Of a DNA stretch of 64,000 nucleotides, positions 52,705 through 62,291 are shown piece after piece. The first letter of the stretch is position 1. Each line of letters starts with the position of its first letter. The translations under genes and the position numbers were made by a program. Below the pieces are notes generated by a model. That model worked only from the letters and a program-made list of their open reading frames with translations, made no database searches and was not told where the DNA came from. The DNA lies in NCBI RefSeq assembly GCF_005047635.1, contig NZ_SUKC01000015.1, forward strand, positions 1 to 64,000, written 5' to 3'. Source of the DNA: Arthrobacter sp. CAU 1506. Lineage in GTDB: Bacteria; Actinomycetota; Actinomycetes; Actinomycetales; Micrococcaceae.

Positions 52705-54657
52705 TTAGGGGCAGCCGGTGATCCGATAGAGCTTGGCGTCGCCTTCGGAGTCCACCAGTTCGAAACCGTTGGCCTCGGTCAGTTCCTGCAGGCCCGGGAC
52801 CGATGATGTTTCCCCGGGATGGACGGAGCGGTTGCCGAAGTCCAGCACGAACTGCACGTTTTGCGCCTTCACGGCGGCACAGACTGCCGGATCGGTCCGC
52901 ATCTTGTCCAGTTTGTCCATGATGAGCTTGCCGTCCACGCTGGGGGACGTGGTTCCCGAGGGGACCAGGGTTGGACGGCCGGTATAGGCGTAGGACAGCG
53001 AGGCTCCGGTCAGCGGGTCACCCGCGATCACCGCACCTTCGGGAACCCGGTCGGGAAGCCGCTTGATCAGGGCGAGTTCATCTGCGGTGAGCAATTGCGA
53101 CCTGTCCGTAAACCGGTACTTGGCGGCGGCCTCAGAGATGCCGCGCTGTACCGCGAACAGCGGCACCACCGCCAAGCTGATGACCACCAGCACACCGGTG
53201 GCGGCGGGACGGATCCACGCGGGCTGCTTCTTCTCGCGGCGGGCCAGCGAGGCTCGGAAGAAGGAACGCGCCGTTCCGGCCAGCGCGACGCCGCCGATAG
53301 ACGCAATCAGCAGTCCTGCCACCGGAAGCATGGCGCTGATCCGGAAAAAATCGTTGTACCAGATGCCGGCTACCCACCAGCGCAGTCCGGGCATCGCCTG
53401 CCAGTTGCCGATCACGTACAGGGCGGCGCCCACGGCATACATGCCTAATGCAAAGCGGTTCTTGCGCAGATTGAAGACGACGGCGGCGCCCACGATGGTC
53501 AAGATGGTGGCCAGGATGGAGATGGGCCGGCTGAGCGGGGAATTCAGTACCACTTCGCCTAGGGCGGCCGCGGCGTTGCCCATGTTGTCCCAGTTGGTGC
53601 TGCTGCTGCGCGCAGGACGGAGGGTGATCCAAAGCGCTACCAGAACTACCAGAAAGGCGCCGGTGCCCACCCAGGCGCGCAGCCGCCGTCGTTGTTCCGT
53701 GGCACGCAGTGCGGGGTAGGCGGCCGCGACCACCGGCGGCACGGAGAGCGCCAGCAGCCCCATGATCGTGGCCGGGTGGGACAGCGCCATGCCCGGCAGC
53801 AGCCCGACCAGCAACAGCACGTTGCCTTCGGTGGACACGCGTGTATGCATGCCCAAGCGGAGCAGTTGGAACACCACGCCCAAGGCGGCCGGAAGCATGG
53901 CAATGGAGAGCATGAACGGATAGACCACACCGAACTCCAACAGCAAGTAGGGGAAGCTGCTGTAGGAGAGCGAGACCACCGCAGCCACCAGCAGCGGCAT
54001 GGTCCGCTCGCCGGTGATGCGGCTGACCATGAACAGGCAACCGGTGCTCCAGATGCCGGTGATGAGTACCAGGTTGGTGACGTTGATGGCCACCGCCGGC
54101 TGCAGACCGGCAGTGATCATGACCAGCGAGACCACATCGTGCCAGCCTGCCGGGTAGAAAACACCCCGGTCGGTGGTGCCCAGATAGCCTAGCGTCAGCG
54201 AGGAGGCGTTGCTTGAATCGGATATGTAGCGCAGCGCGTTGAGATGGAAGATGTTGTCGTGCGACTGCGCGATGTTGTCCGGGGCACCGAAGATGAAGAT
54301 CATCGCTGCGGCCAGCGGCACCGCCGACACCGCCCAGGCCAGCGCGACCGAGCGCCAGGGCGCCGGTACGTTCGGCTTTTCGGGGTCCCGGTGCAGGCGG
54401 TGGCCCAGCTTGCGGCGGAGCAGCCAGAGGACGACGGCGACGAGCACGGTGACCGCCAGCAGTTGCGGCCATGCCCACCGCAGGCCGATCAGGCGGCCAA
54501 GTTCGGCGGCGAGCACAATGGCGGTGACGCCAAACGGGCCGGCGAGTGCCACCAGAGACAGCCGGCGCAAGCCGAGCACGGCGCCCCACAGCAGGCCGGG
54601 TCCGAAGACGAGGACGATGGCGACCAGCACAGCCGGAATCGTCTGCAGCCAGCTCAT
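52705..54657 (-). CDS. DUF6541-type large membrane protein (GT-C-like), 650 aa
   Basis: The first ~510 residues hold roughly 14 hydrophobic segments, with the large loop FGAPDNIAQSHDNIFHLNAL between early helices. The final ~130 residues are a soluble domain (RLPDRVPEGAVIAGDPLTGA, then NVQFVLDFGNRSVHPGE). This matches the actinobacterial DUF6541 architecture, whose fold resembles lipid-linked-sugar transferases or oligosaccharyl-transferase-type enzymes. A role in envelope glycan assembly is plausible but unproven. It is single-gene. Confidence 0.75.
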   Translation of the reverse strand: MSWLQTIPAVLVAIVLVFGPGLLWGAVLGLRRLSLVALAGPFGVTAIVLAAELGRLIGLRWAWPQLLAVTVLVAVVLWLLRRKLGHRLHRDPEKPNVPAPWRSVALAWAVSAVPLAAAMIFIFGAPDNIAQSHDNIFHLNALRYISDSSNASSLTLGYLGTTDRGVFYPAGWHDVVSLVMITAGLQPAVAINVTNLVLITGIWSTGCLFMVSRITGERTMPLLVAAVVSLSYSSFPYLLLEFGVVYPFMLSIAMLPAALGVVFQLLRLGMHTRVSTEGNVLLLVGLLPGMALSHPATIMGLLALSVPPVVAAAYPALRATEQRRRLRAWVGTGAFLVVLVALWITLRPARSSSTNWDNMGNAAAALGEVVLNSPLSRPISILATILTIVGAAVVFNLRKNRFALGMYAVGAALYVIGNWQAMPGLRWWVAGIWYNDFFRISAMLPVAGLLIASIGGVALAGTARSFFRASLARREKKQPAWIRPAATGVLVVISLAVVPLFAVQRGISEAAAKYRFTDRSQLLTADELALIKRLPDRVPEGAVIAGDPLTGASLSYAYTGRPTLVPSGTTSPSVDGKLIMDKLDKMRTDPAVCAAVKAQNVQFVLDFGNRSVHPGETSSVPGLQELTEANGFELVDSEGDAKLYRITGCP

Positions 54658-54753
54658 GGGCCCCCTTCGTCTCTTGTCGTCACCATCTTACGGTTCGTAC
54701 TGCTCCGCCTACGCCGGGTCGGGCCTGGCTGCGGTGCACAGGGGAGAGCGCAA

Positions 54754-55542
54754 TCAGGAGGCAAGCGGCTGGCAGTGCGGGCAGAAGTAGACGTCGCGCT
54801 GGTCGACTTCGGTATTGCCTTGCAGGTCGTGGGCTATCGGGGTGCCGCAGCGTGCGCATGGGCGGCGGGCCCGGCCGTAGACCCAGAACGATTCGCGGCG
54901 GGCGGGCGACCCGGTGGTGCTGCGGCTGCTGCGGTCCTTGTTGACCTCCAGCAGTTGCTTGGACTTCAACACCATGGCCGGGAGATCCGGCACCTGTCCC
55001 ACCGGGGTGGACGGGTGCACCCGGGCGATGAAACAGACCTCGCATCGGTAGACGTTGCCGATGCCGGCGAGGTTGCGCTGGTCCAGCAGGGCCAGCCCGA
55101 TCGGACGGTCGGGCTCCAGCCGCAGCCGGCGCAGGGCCTCGTCCGCATCCCAGTCCGGCCCGAGCAGGTCCGGTCCCAGATGCCCCACCAGCTTGTCCTC
55201 GTCCGTCCGCGTCACCACGTCCAGCGCGGCCAGCGCGAAGCCCACCGCCGTCGTCGTGCTGGTGGAGAGGATGAGGCGGGCCTGGAAAGCGGGCTTCCGC
55301 CAGCGCTCGCCGCGCTGGTAGATCTGCCAGCTGCCGTCCATTCCCAGGTGCGAGTGCACGGTGAGCTCGCCGATCCGCATCATCAGGTGCTTGCCGCGGG
55401 AGCGGACCTCGTCCACCGTCTGCCCGGACAGGTCCAGCGTGGCGTAGCGCGGCACCCTGAAGTCGCTGCCGGTGAGCTCCTGACCCGCCAGCGCCGCGTG
55501 AAGGCGCCGGGCGGCACGCCAGATCGTGTCCCCTTCAGGCAC
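54754..55542 (-). CDS. nei: Fpg/Nei-family DNA glycosylase
   Basis: The 262-residue enzyme starts MPEGDTIWRAARRLH with the catalytic Pro2 and Glu3. It has the helix-two-turn-helix segment (LDQRNLAGIGNVYRCEVCF) and a zinc finger (CARCGTPI, then YFCPHCQ). It removes oxidised bases and nicks the backbone. The start overlaps the lhr stop by 8 bp, an arrangement common in actinobacteria, so the glycosylase and helicase are made together. Confidence 0.92.
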   Translation of the reverse strand: MPEGDTIWRAARRLHAALAGQELTGSDFRVPRYATLDLSGQTVDEVRSRGKHLMMRIGELTVHSHLGMDGSWQIYQRGERWRKPAFQARLILSTSTTTAVGFALAALDVVTRTDEDKLVGHLGPDLLGPDWDADEALRRLRLEPDRPIGLALLDQRNLAGIGNVYRCEVCFIARVHPSTPVGQVPDLPAMVLKSKQLLEVNKDRSSRSTTGSPARRESFWVYGRARRPCARCGTPIAHDLQGNTEVDQRDVYFCPHCQPLAS

Positions 55543-58500
55543 GGAACCTCAGTCCCCGCGGAGTGGAGTAGAAACCGGCATCCATCAGCGCACGGGCCAG
55601 CGGCGTGTCCAGGATGGGGCCGCCGTTGACCTTCTCCACCGCCATCTTGTCCGCTGCACCGCGCCGGATCACCTGCACCAAGGCCCGGCCGCAGAGTGCC
55701 AGCGACTCCTCGTCCTCGGTGAACGCCAGCAGCGTCTTGCCGCCGCGCTCGGAATACAGGGCCAGCTCGCCGTCCACCAACACCACCAGGGCGCCTGCCT
55801 TGCGCCCCGGCCGGTGGCCGGACTCCTGCGCCGGCCAGGCCAGTGCCGCACCGTAGGGATTGGCCGGATCGGTCGCGGCCAAGGCCACGGCGGTCGGCGG
55901 CTGCTCACCCAGCTGGGCGTCGCGGCTGAAGGACCGCAGCCGGTCAACCGTGGGGGAAACGGCGAACTGGGCCGCCCCCAGATGTTCAATGAAGTAACCG
56001 CGGCGGCAGCGGCCGGTCTCCTCCAGCTTGCCCAGCACCTTGTACATCAGGCCGAAGCCGCCCGGCACCGACTCGGCGGCAACCGATCCCCGGGTGACCA
56101 CGCCGTAGCGGTCCAGCAACAGTTCGGCGGTAGCATGAGCCCGCACGGTGGGATCGGCTTCCGGGGCCGGCAGCAGGGACCAGCGGCCGGCGGCATTCGG
56201 CGGTGCCATCCGGGGCAGGCCGGTGCCGGAGCTCGCGCCCGCACCGGCACCCGGACGCAGACCGGCCCCGCCCAATCCGTGCATCCGGCCCATCCGCCCC
56301 AACCGCGCCGACCGTGCCCGGGGCGGTGCGTTGCGCTGCCGGTGTGCGGTGGTGCCGCCAGCCAGCAGCGTACGCACCGGGGCGAACGTGTCGTTGGTGA
56401 TCCGGCCGGCCCAGAGCAGGTCCCACAGGGCGCTGACGACGGCGTCGTCCCCCGGCTGGGTGCCGTTGGCTGCCAGCACGTCGGAGAGTTGCCGGAAGAA
56501 GTAGGCGCCGCCGTAGCCTCCGGCGCCAGAGAGTGCGTTCAGCAGTTCGTACTGCAGGACGCTGGGTTCGAAATCGGATTGTGGATGCAGCGTCAACGGC
56601 GCGGTGTCGGCCAGATGCAGGCTGATCCAGCCGTCGTTGCCGGGCATCGAGCCCGCGCCGGCGATCAGGATTTCGCCGGTGGCGGTGAGCTCGTCCAGCA
56701 TGGACGGCGCGTAGTCGGACACGCGAGACGCCAGAATGAGCGGTTCCCAGGCCGACGCGGGAATGGGAACCCCGGACAGCTGGTCCACTACCGTGACCAC
56801 GCCGTCCAGTCCCCGCAGCTTGGCCCCGACATTCTGCCAGGCCGGAAGGAACCGCCCGTAGGTCGCAGGGTCCACCGGTTCGACTTCCCTGCGCAGCGCC
56901 GCCAGCGACCGGCGGCGGATCTTGCGCAGTACCTCGACGTCACACCACTCTGTCTGGCGCTGGTCCGGAGCGAGGGTCACAGCGCGGTCTCCGTCGACCG
57001 TGGCGGCGTTGCCCGAGGCCCCGCCGTCGTCGGCATCGGGCGCACCGCCCGGGCGGAACTCGCCTTCCACCACGCGGCCGTCCTTGAGCAGGCGCTGCAA
57101 CGCGGTATGGACGACGGCGGGGCCAAGCCCCAGCCGGCGGGCGCACTCGGCGGCGGTGAAGGGCCCGTGCGTGCGGGCGTAGCGGCTGACCAGGTCACCC
57201 AGTGGGTCGGCCACGGGCTCGATGAAGGCCAGCGGCACTCCCACCGGCAACGGGACGCCGAGGGCATCGCGGAGCCGGGCGGCGTCTTCCACTGCGGCCC
57301 AGCGTTCGACGCCGGCGACGCCCACCTTCAAGGCACGGTTGGCCTTGGCCAATTCGGCGAGCAAAGGTTCAACGTGGGAGATGGCGGCGGCGTCGTCGGT
57401 GGTCGATGGAGGCGCGTCAGAGTCTTCGGTGGTCGATGGAGGCGCGCCAGCGCCGAGTAGAGACCCGGTCTCCACGCGCTCGCTGGCGCTCGCTTGGTCG
57501 ACCACCAGGTTGCTGGCGCTCGCTTGGTCGACCACCGGGTGGCTGGCGCTCGCTTGGTCGACCACCGGGTCGGCGTCGTCGGTGGTCGAAGGAGGCGCGC
57601 CAGCGCCGAGTAGAGACCCGGTCTCCGCGCGCTCGCTGGCGCTCGCTTGGTCGACCACCGGGGTGGGGGGCTGGACGCGGGCGGCGATCTCCGCCGTCGT
57701 GAGCGGCCCCAGCAGGCGCAGCAGGTCCGCGATGCCTTCCGCGCCCTTGACCTTGCGGTCCTCGGTGAGCCGCTGCAGTTCTAGCTCGGTCTGGGCGATG
57801 ATCCCCTCGTCGAGCAGTTCGCGCAGTTCGGCGCGGCCCAGCAGGTCGTTGAGCAGCCCCGGGTCCAGCGAAAGCGCGGCGGCCCGGCGTTCGGCCAGCG
57901 GGGAGTCGCCCTCGTAGAGGAAGCTGGCGACGTAGCCGAAGAGCAGGGAGCGGGCGAACGGCGAGGGCTGCTGCGTGGTGGTCTCCACCAAGCGGAGCTC
58001 GCGGCGTTCAATGCCGGCGGCAATGTCCTTGAGCGCGGGCAGGTCGTAGACATCCTGCAGGCACTCGCGCACCGTCTCCAGGATGATCGGAAACGTCGGA
58101 TACTTGCGCGCCACATCCAGCAGTTGGGCCGAGCGCTGGCGCTGCTGCCAGAGCGGGCTGCGCTTGCCGGGGTTCTGCCGCGGCAGCAACAGCGCGCGGG
58201 CGGCGCATTCGCGGAAGCGGGACGCGAAGAGCGCCGAACCGCCCACCTCCGCGGTGACAATCTGGTCCAGTTCCTCGGGATCGAAGAGGAACAACTCGGC
58301 GCCGGGCGGCTCGTCCTCCATCATTGGCACGCGCAGCACGATGCCGTCATCGGCGGCCATCGCGGACCCGTCCAGGCCGTAACGCTGATGCAGCCGCGCG
58401 CCGACGGCCAGCGCCCACGGAGCGTGGACCGGCATGCCGAACGGGCTGTGCAGCACCACCCGCCAGTCGCCGAGCTCGTCGTGGAACCGCTCCACCACCA

Positions 58501-60688
58501 GCGTGCGGTCGTTGGGAACGTCGTTGGTGGCCTGCTGCTGTTCGGCCAGATAGGCCAGCAGGTTCCCCGCGGCCCAATCGTCCAGCCCGGCGCCCGCCAG
58601 CCGCTCGCGCGCCGGTTCTTCTGCCGCCCCCGAAAGTTCCCGGACAAAACGGCCCAGCGCCCGCCCCAGTTCCACCGGCCGGCCGAGTGAATCGCCCTTC
58701 CAGAACGGCAGCTTGCCGGGCTGCCCGAAGGCCGGCGAGACCAGCACCCGGTCGTAGGTGATGTCCTCGATCCGCCAGCTGGTCGCACCCAACGCGAAGA
58801 CGTCGCCCACCCGGGACTCGTAGACCATCTCCTCGTCCAGCTCGCCGACCCGCCGGCCGCCGCGGTTCTTCTCGTCCTCGGACCCCACCAGATAGACGCC
58901 GAACAGCCCGCGGTCCGGAATCGTGCCGCCGGAGGTCACGGCCAGCCGCTGGGCGCCCGGGCGACCGGTGATGGTCCCGGCCAGCCGGTCCCAGACAATG
59001 CGCGGGCGTAGTTCGGCAAACTCATCGCTGGGGTAGCGCCCCGCCAGCAAGTCCAGAGTGGCCTCGTAGGCGGAGCGCGGAAGCGTGGCGAAGGGCGCGG
59101 ATTTGCGCACGACGTCGAACCATTCCTCCACATCGACGGCACCGAGCGCTGTGGCCGCTACCGTCTGCTGGGCGAGGATGTCCAGCGGATTGGCCGGAAT
59201 GAACAGCGGCTCGATTCGACCGGCGAGCATCCGCTCCACCGTGACCGTGGTGTTGACCAAATCCTGCCGGTGTTTGGGAAACAGCACGCCCTGGGAGGTT
59301 TCACCGACTTGGTGCCCGGCACGTCCCACCCGCTGCAGGCCGCTAGCGACCGACTGCGGTGATTCCACCTGCACCACCAGGTCCACGGCGCCCATGTCGA
59401 TGCCCAGTTCCAGGCTGGAGGTGGCCACCACGCAGCGCAGCCGGCCGGTCTTGAGGTCGTCTTCGATCTCGGCGCGGGCCTCCTTGCTGACCGAGCCGTG
59501 ATGGGCGCGCGCAAGGATGGTGTCCGCGCCGGACATCGACCCGGCCTGCGCCATGATCTGGGCCGGCGGCTTGGTCTGTGTGCCCGTGCCCATGCCGGTG
59601 CCCGTTCCGGTGCCCGTTCCGGTGCCCATGTCCGTGCCGGTGCCCGAGCCGACACCCGGGCCCTGGCTGGGGGCTGCGTCCCAGACATCATCGCCGGCGA
59701 GAGAGAGGGTTTGGCGTTCGCTCCAGATTTCGTTGAACCGCGCGGTGAGCCGTTCGGCCAAGCGGCGGGAATTGGCGAAGACGATGGTGGACTGGTTCTC
59801 GGCAATCAGGTCGACGATCTTCTCTTCGACGTGCGGCCAGATGGACGCGGGCTGCGCGCCGGGGCCGAGTTCTTCCTGGCTGGGCGAGGCCAGCGCCGTC
59901 ATGTCCTCCACCGGGACCGTGACGGTCAGGTCCCACGATTTCTGCGCGGGCGGGGCAACAATCTCCACCGGGGCGTTGCCGCCCAGGAACCGGGCCACAG
60001 TGTCCAGCGGCTCCACCGTGGCGGAGAGGCCGATCCGCTGGGCCGGCCGGTTCAGCACGGCGTCCAGTCGTTCCAGCGTGACCGCCAGATGCGCGCCGCG
60101 TTTGGTCCCGGCCACGGCATGCACTTCATCGATGATCACGGTGTCCACCGAGGCGAGGGTCTCCCGTGCCTTGGACGTCAGCATCAGGAACAGCGATTCC
60201 GGAGTGGTGATCAGGATGTCCGGCGGATGCGTGAGCAGCCGGCGGCGTTCGTTGGCCGGAGTGTCGCCGGAGCGGACGCCCACGCTGATGGACGGGGCGG
60301 GCATATCCAGCCGTTTGGCGGTCTGGGTGATGCCGATCAGCGGCGCCCGCAGGTTGCGCTCCACGTCCACGCCCAGCGCTTTCAGCGGAGAAATATAGAG
60401 CACACGGGTACCCCTGGATTCCGCCTGTCCTCGTCCCCGCTTGGGTGCAGGCTCCGGCACCTCCAGCGGAAGCGTCGGCTCTGCTTCCGCGGCGGCGATG
60501 AAGGTGTCCAGCGCCCAGAGGAAGGCGGCCAGCGTCTTTCCGGAACCAGTCGGCGCCACCACCAGGGCATGCGACCCGGCGGAGATGGCATTCCACGCGC
60601 CGGCCTGCGCGTCGGTGGGCGCGTTGAAAGCGCCGGCGAACCACTCGCGGGTGGCCGGGCTGAAGCGTTCGAGCACAGACGTCGTCAT
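55535..60688 (-). CDS. lhr: Lhr-type DNA helicase, 1717 aa, with in-frame repeat insertions
   Basis: Superfamily-2 helicase motifs are complete: APTGSGKTLAAF (Walker A Lys51), IIDEVHAVAGTKRG (~residue 185), the domain-2 motif LELGIDMGAVDLV and QRVGRAGHQVG. The long carboxy-terminal part continues with winged-helix and extra domains typical of the ~1500-residue mycobacterial Lhr. Two disordered inserts enlarge it: a Gly/Thr repeat at residues ~343-371 and a DQASASERVETGSLLGAG-type repeat at ~1008-1088, made by copies of a dispersed palindromic element. It unwinds DNA or RNA:DNA in repair and overlaps nei. Confidence 0.93.
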   Translation of the reverse strand: MTTSVLERFSPATREWFAGAFNAPTDAQAGAWNAISAGSHALVVAPTGSGKTLAAFLWALDTFIAAAEAEPTLPLEVPEPAPKRGRGQAESRGTRVLYISPLKALGVDVERNLRAPLIGITQTAKRLDMPAPSISVGVRSGDTPANERRRLLTHPPDILITTPESLFLMLTSKARETLASVDTVIIDEVHAVAGTKRGAHLAVTLERLDAVLNRPAQRIGLSATVEPLDTVARFLGGNAPVEIVAPPAQKSWDLTVTVPVEDMTALASPSQEELGPGAQPASIWPHVEEKIVDLIAENQSTIVFANSRRLAERLTARFNEIWSERQTLSLAGDDVWDAAPSQGPGVGSGTGTDMGTGTGTGTGTGMGTGTQTKPPAQIMAQAGSMSGADTILARAHHGSVSKEARAEIEDDLKTGRLRCVVATSSLELGIDMGAVDLVVQVESPQSVASGLQRVGRAGHQVGETSQGVLFPKHRQDLVNTTVTVERMLAGRIEPLFIPANPLDILAQQTVAATALGAVDVEEWFDVVRKSAPFATLPRSAYEATLDLLAGRYPSDEFAELRPRIVWDRLAGTITGRPGAQRLAVTSGGTIPDRGLFGVYLVGSEDEKNRGGRRVGELDEEMVYESRVGDVFALGATSWRIEDITYDRVLVSPAFGQPGKLPFWKGDSLGRPVELGRALGRFVRELSGAAEEPARERLAGAGLDDWAAGNLLAYLAEQQQATNDVPNDRTLVVERFHDELGDWRVVLHSPFGMPVHAPWALAVGARLHQRYGLDGSAMAADDGIVLRVPMMEDEPPGAELFLFDPEELDQIVTAEVGGSALFASRFRECAARALLLPRQNPGKRSPLWQQRQRSAQLLDVARKYPTFPIILETVRECLQDVYDLPALKDIAAGIERRELRLVETTTQQPSPFARSLLFGYVASFLYEGDSPLAERRAAALSLDPGLLNDLLGRAELRELLDEGIIAQTELELQRLTEDRKVKGAEGIADLLRLLGPLTTAEIAARVQPPTPVVDQASASERAETGSLLGAGAPPSTTDDADPVVDQASASHPVVDQASASNLVVDQASASERVETGSLLGAGAPPSTTEDSDAPPSTTDDAAAISHVEPLLAELAKANRALKVGVAGVERWAAVEDAARLRDALGVPLPVGVPLAFIEPVADPLGDLVSRYARTHGPFTAAECARRLGLGPAVVHTALQRLLKDGRVVEGEFRPGGAPDADDGGASGNAATVDGDRAVTLAPDQRQTEWCDVEVLRKIRRRSLAALRREVEPVDPATYGRFLPAWQNVGAKLRGLDGVVTVVDQLSGVPIPASAWEPLILASRVSDYAPSMLDELTATGEILIAGAGSMPGNDGWISLHLADTAPLTLHPQSDFEPSVLQYELLNALSGAGGYGGAYFFRQLSDVLAANGTQPGDDAVVSALWDLLWAGRITNDTFAPVRTLLAGGTTAHRQRNAPPRARSARLGRMGRMHGLGGAGLRPGAGAGASSGTGLPRMAPPNAAGRWSLLPAPEADPTVRAHATAELLLDRYGVVTRGSVAAESVPGGFGLMYKVLGKLEETGRCRRGYFIEHLGAAQFAVSPTVDRLRSFSRDAQLGEQPPTAVALAATDPANPYGAALAWPAQESGHRPGRKAGALVVLVDGELALYSERGGKTLLAFTEDEESLALCGRALVQVIRRGAADKMAVEKVNGGPILDTPLARALMDAGFYSTPRGLRFRA
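57428..57661. repeat. Dispersed palindromic element, expanded in frame inside lhr
   Basis: Two ~79-bp copies (57428-57506 and 57580-57659) run from GGTGGTCGA to TCGACCACC and are imperfect palindromes around AGAGACCCGGTCTC. Two partial copies of TGGCGCTCGCTTGGTCGACC lie between them. A half copy is intergenic at 8907-8944. Confidence 0.85.
59580..59652. repeat. 12-bp (GT-dipeptide) repeat inside lhr
   Basis: CCGGTGCCCGTT-type units recur about six times, encoding Gly-Thr-Gly-Thr on the minus strand. The unit keeps frame, so length can vary without breaking the gene. Confidence 0.8.
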
Positions 60689-60752
60689 ACCGATGGTCTG
60701 AGCCTAACCCCCGGCGCCGACAGCGTGCAGTTCCGCGGCAGCGGAACGGGGG

Positions 60753-61409
60753 CTACGGGGCCTGGAACGTGCCCACCGTCATCAGCACCACTGAATCATC
60801 CGAGCAGCCGACGGTTTCCTGCTCGGCGATCAGCGAGTCCTTGCGGTTCGGCGGGTAGATCTTCACACCGGCCACGTCGGTCAGGCCGCATTCGTCGCCG
60901 TAGTTCTGTGCATTCGTCTGGCGCAGCTGTGCCGCGGCGGTGCCGCCCGGCGCCACCGTGACGGTGACCGTTTTGGCCGCGGAGTCCCGGTCGGCCGGAG
61001 CGCCGACCTGTTTGCCCTTGGCGTCGACGTAGGAGACGCCGGGGTAGCCCGCCAGGGTGCAGGACGAGTCGCCGGTGTTGGTGAGCACCAGCGTCCGGTA
61101 GACGCTGCCGGCGGCGCCGGCGCCCGGTTCTGTTTTGATGGAAGCGGCCAGCTGGCCGGCGCTGCAGGAACTGTCACCGTCACCGGCGCTGCTGCTGGTC
61201 TCCGGTGCCGCGGCGGTGCTTTCGCTGCCGGTGGCGCTTTCGGTCTCCGGGGCCGGTGCAGCGGACGACGGCGGTGCGCTGTCCTCGGGACCGGCGGACG
61301 CCGGCGCAGCGCCGGGCTCCTGACCCGGTTGGCCGCAGCCAGCCAGCAGCAGGGCGGAGCCAACGAAGAGGGCCGCGGCGGCCGGCCTCAGCCGGAAACG
61401 ATTCATCAT
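60753..61409 (-). CDS. DUF4232 lipoprotein
   Basis: The start MMNRFRLRPAAAALFVGSAL begins a lipoprotein signal ending in LLLAGC, so the mature protein should be anchored outside the membrane. Residues ~30-85 are a Ser/Ala/Pro/Glu-rich spacer. The rest is a DUF4232 beta-domain with two Cys-containing strands (LVLTNTGDSSCTLAGYPGVS, then TVTVAPGGTAAAQL). The function of DUF4232 is unknown, though many are secreted actinobacterial proteins. An upstream-open extension is not used. Confidence 0.85.
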   Translation of the reverse strand: MMNRFRLRPAAAALFVGSALLLAGCGQPGQEPGAAPASAGPEDSAPPSSAAPAPETESATGSESTAAAPETSSSAGDGDSSCSAGQLAASIKTEPGAGAAGSVYRTLVLTNTGDSSCTLAGYPGVSYVDAKGKQVGAPADRDSAAKTVTVTVAPGGTAAAQLRQTNAQNYGDECGLTDVAGVKIYPPNRKDSLIAEQETVGCSDDSVVLMTVGTFQAP

Positions 61410-61489
61410 GCTCACATTAAACACCGCCGGCCGGTGGTCTGTCCGCAGTGAACATCCCACCGGCCGGTAGCGGCCCCGGATCGGGAAGA

Positions 61490-62218
61490 TCAGCCCTTCT
61501 GGCGTGTCCGGGCCAGCGCGGTCACGCCCGCTGCCAGCCCCAGCACGCCGGCACCGAGCCCGGTCCAGCCAGCGATCGCCGCCGCGCTAATGCCCGACCC
61601 CTCGGCGCCCGGCGCTCCGGTGGCCTCGGCACCAGCGGAGGCACCGCCGTCGTGCTCTCCGTGGCCGTCTGCGGCGGCTTCGCCGATCACGAACGAAGGA
61701 GCCGGGGATTCCAGATCATGCGGGTCTTGGCCCTCGGCGGGGAGTTCGGCCCAATTCGTCTCGCCCTTCTCGCAGGTCTGCAGGACGGGGAAGGCCAGGG
61801 TTTCGCCGGCGGTCTCGGGCAGCAGCACCTGCAGTTGGAGTGTGTCGCGCAGCCCGTCGGCCACCGGTTCCTTGGCGGTGAAGACAACTTGGCTGACCCG
61901 CTCGGTGACGGTGGCGCCGCTGGCCAGGGTCTTCGGTGTATCCAGGGTTTCGCTGACCTTCTCAACGTCCCAGCCGGGGTGCACGGTGGGCGTGGCGTCC
62001 ACCAGCTGTTCGGGCAGCGAGATGCCGATCTTGGTGGTCGGAGAGCCCTCGCAGCCGTGGGCGAAGGCGAAGGTCAGCACCGAGCTGCCGCCGGCGGCGT
62101 TGTCCTCCGGCGTCACGTGGACGTGCGCTGAGGCCGCGCCGGCGCCGACGGCCAGCAGGCCGGCAGTGGCCCCGGCGGCAAGGGCGGTGCGGACGGTAAT
62201 GCGGTTGATGGTTTTCAC
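61490..62218 (-). CDS. ycnI: YcnI-type copper-binding protein
   Basis: GAAAGG precedes the GTG; this gives 242 residues. A signal peptide (residues ~1-31) ends ASA, leaving a mature start of HVHVTPEDN; in YcnI the first His of the mature protein binds copper (a single-histidine brace). The DUF1775 beta-sandwich follows (FAFAHGCEGSPTTKIGISLP, HPGWDVEKV, VVFTAKEPV). A linker rich in His, Gly and Ala precedes a carboxy-terminal membrane anchor (GWTGLGAGVLGLAAGVTAL). It lies after a His-rich membrane gene, suggesting envelope copper handling. Confidence 0.9.
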   Translation of the reverse strand: MKTINRITVRTALAAGATAGLLAVGAGAASAHVHVTPEDNAAGGSSVLTFAFAHGCEGSPTTKIGISLPEQLVDATPTVHPGWDVEKVSETLDTPKTLASGATVTERVSQVVFTAKEPVADGLRDTLQLQVLLPETAGETLAFPVLQTCEKGETNWAELPAEGQDPHDLESPAPSFVIGEAAADGHGEHDGGASAGAEATGAPGAEGSGISAAAIAGWTGLGAGVLGLAAGVTALARTRQKG

Positions 62219-62291
62219 TAGGGTGCCTTTCAGGGGGCGCTGGGCAGGTTGCAGCCACAGCACCGGAAGAAGTGGGAATTCACATCGGGGG

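Noticed and set aside
55526-57460. 644-codon plus-strand frame opposite lhr
   Set aside because: The minus-strand Lhr domains are convincing; the plus frame shows no domain.
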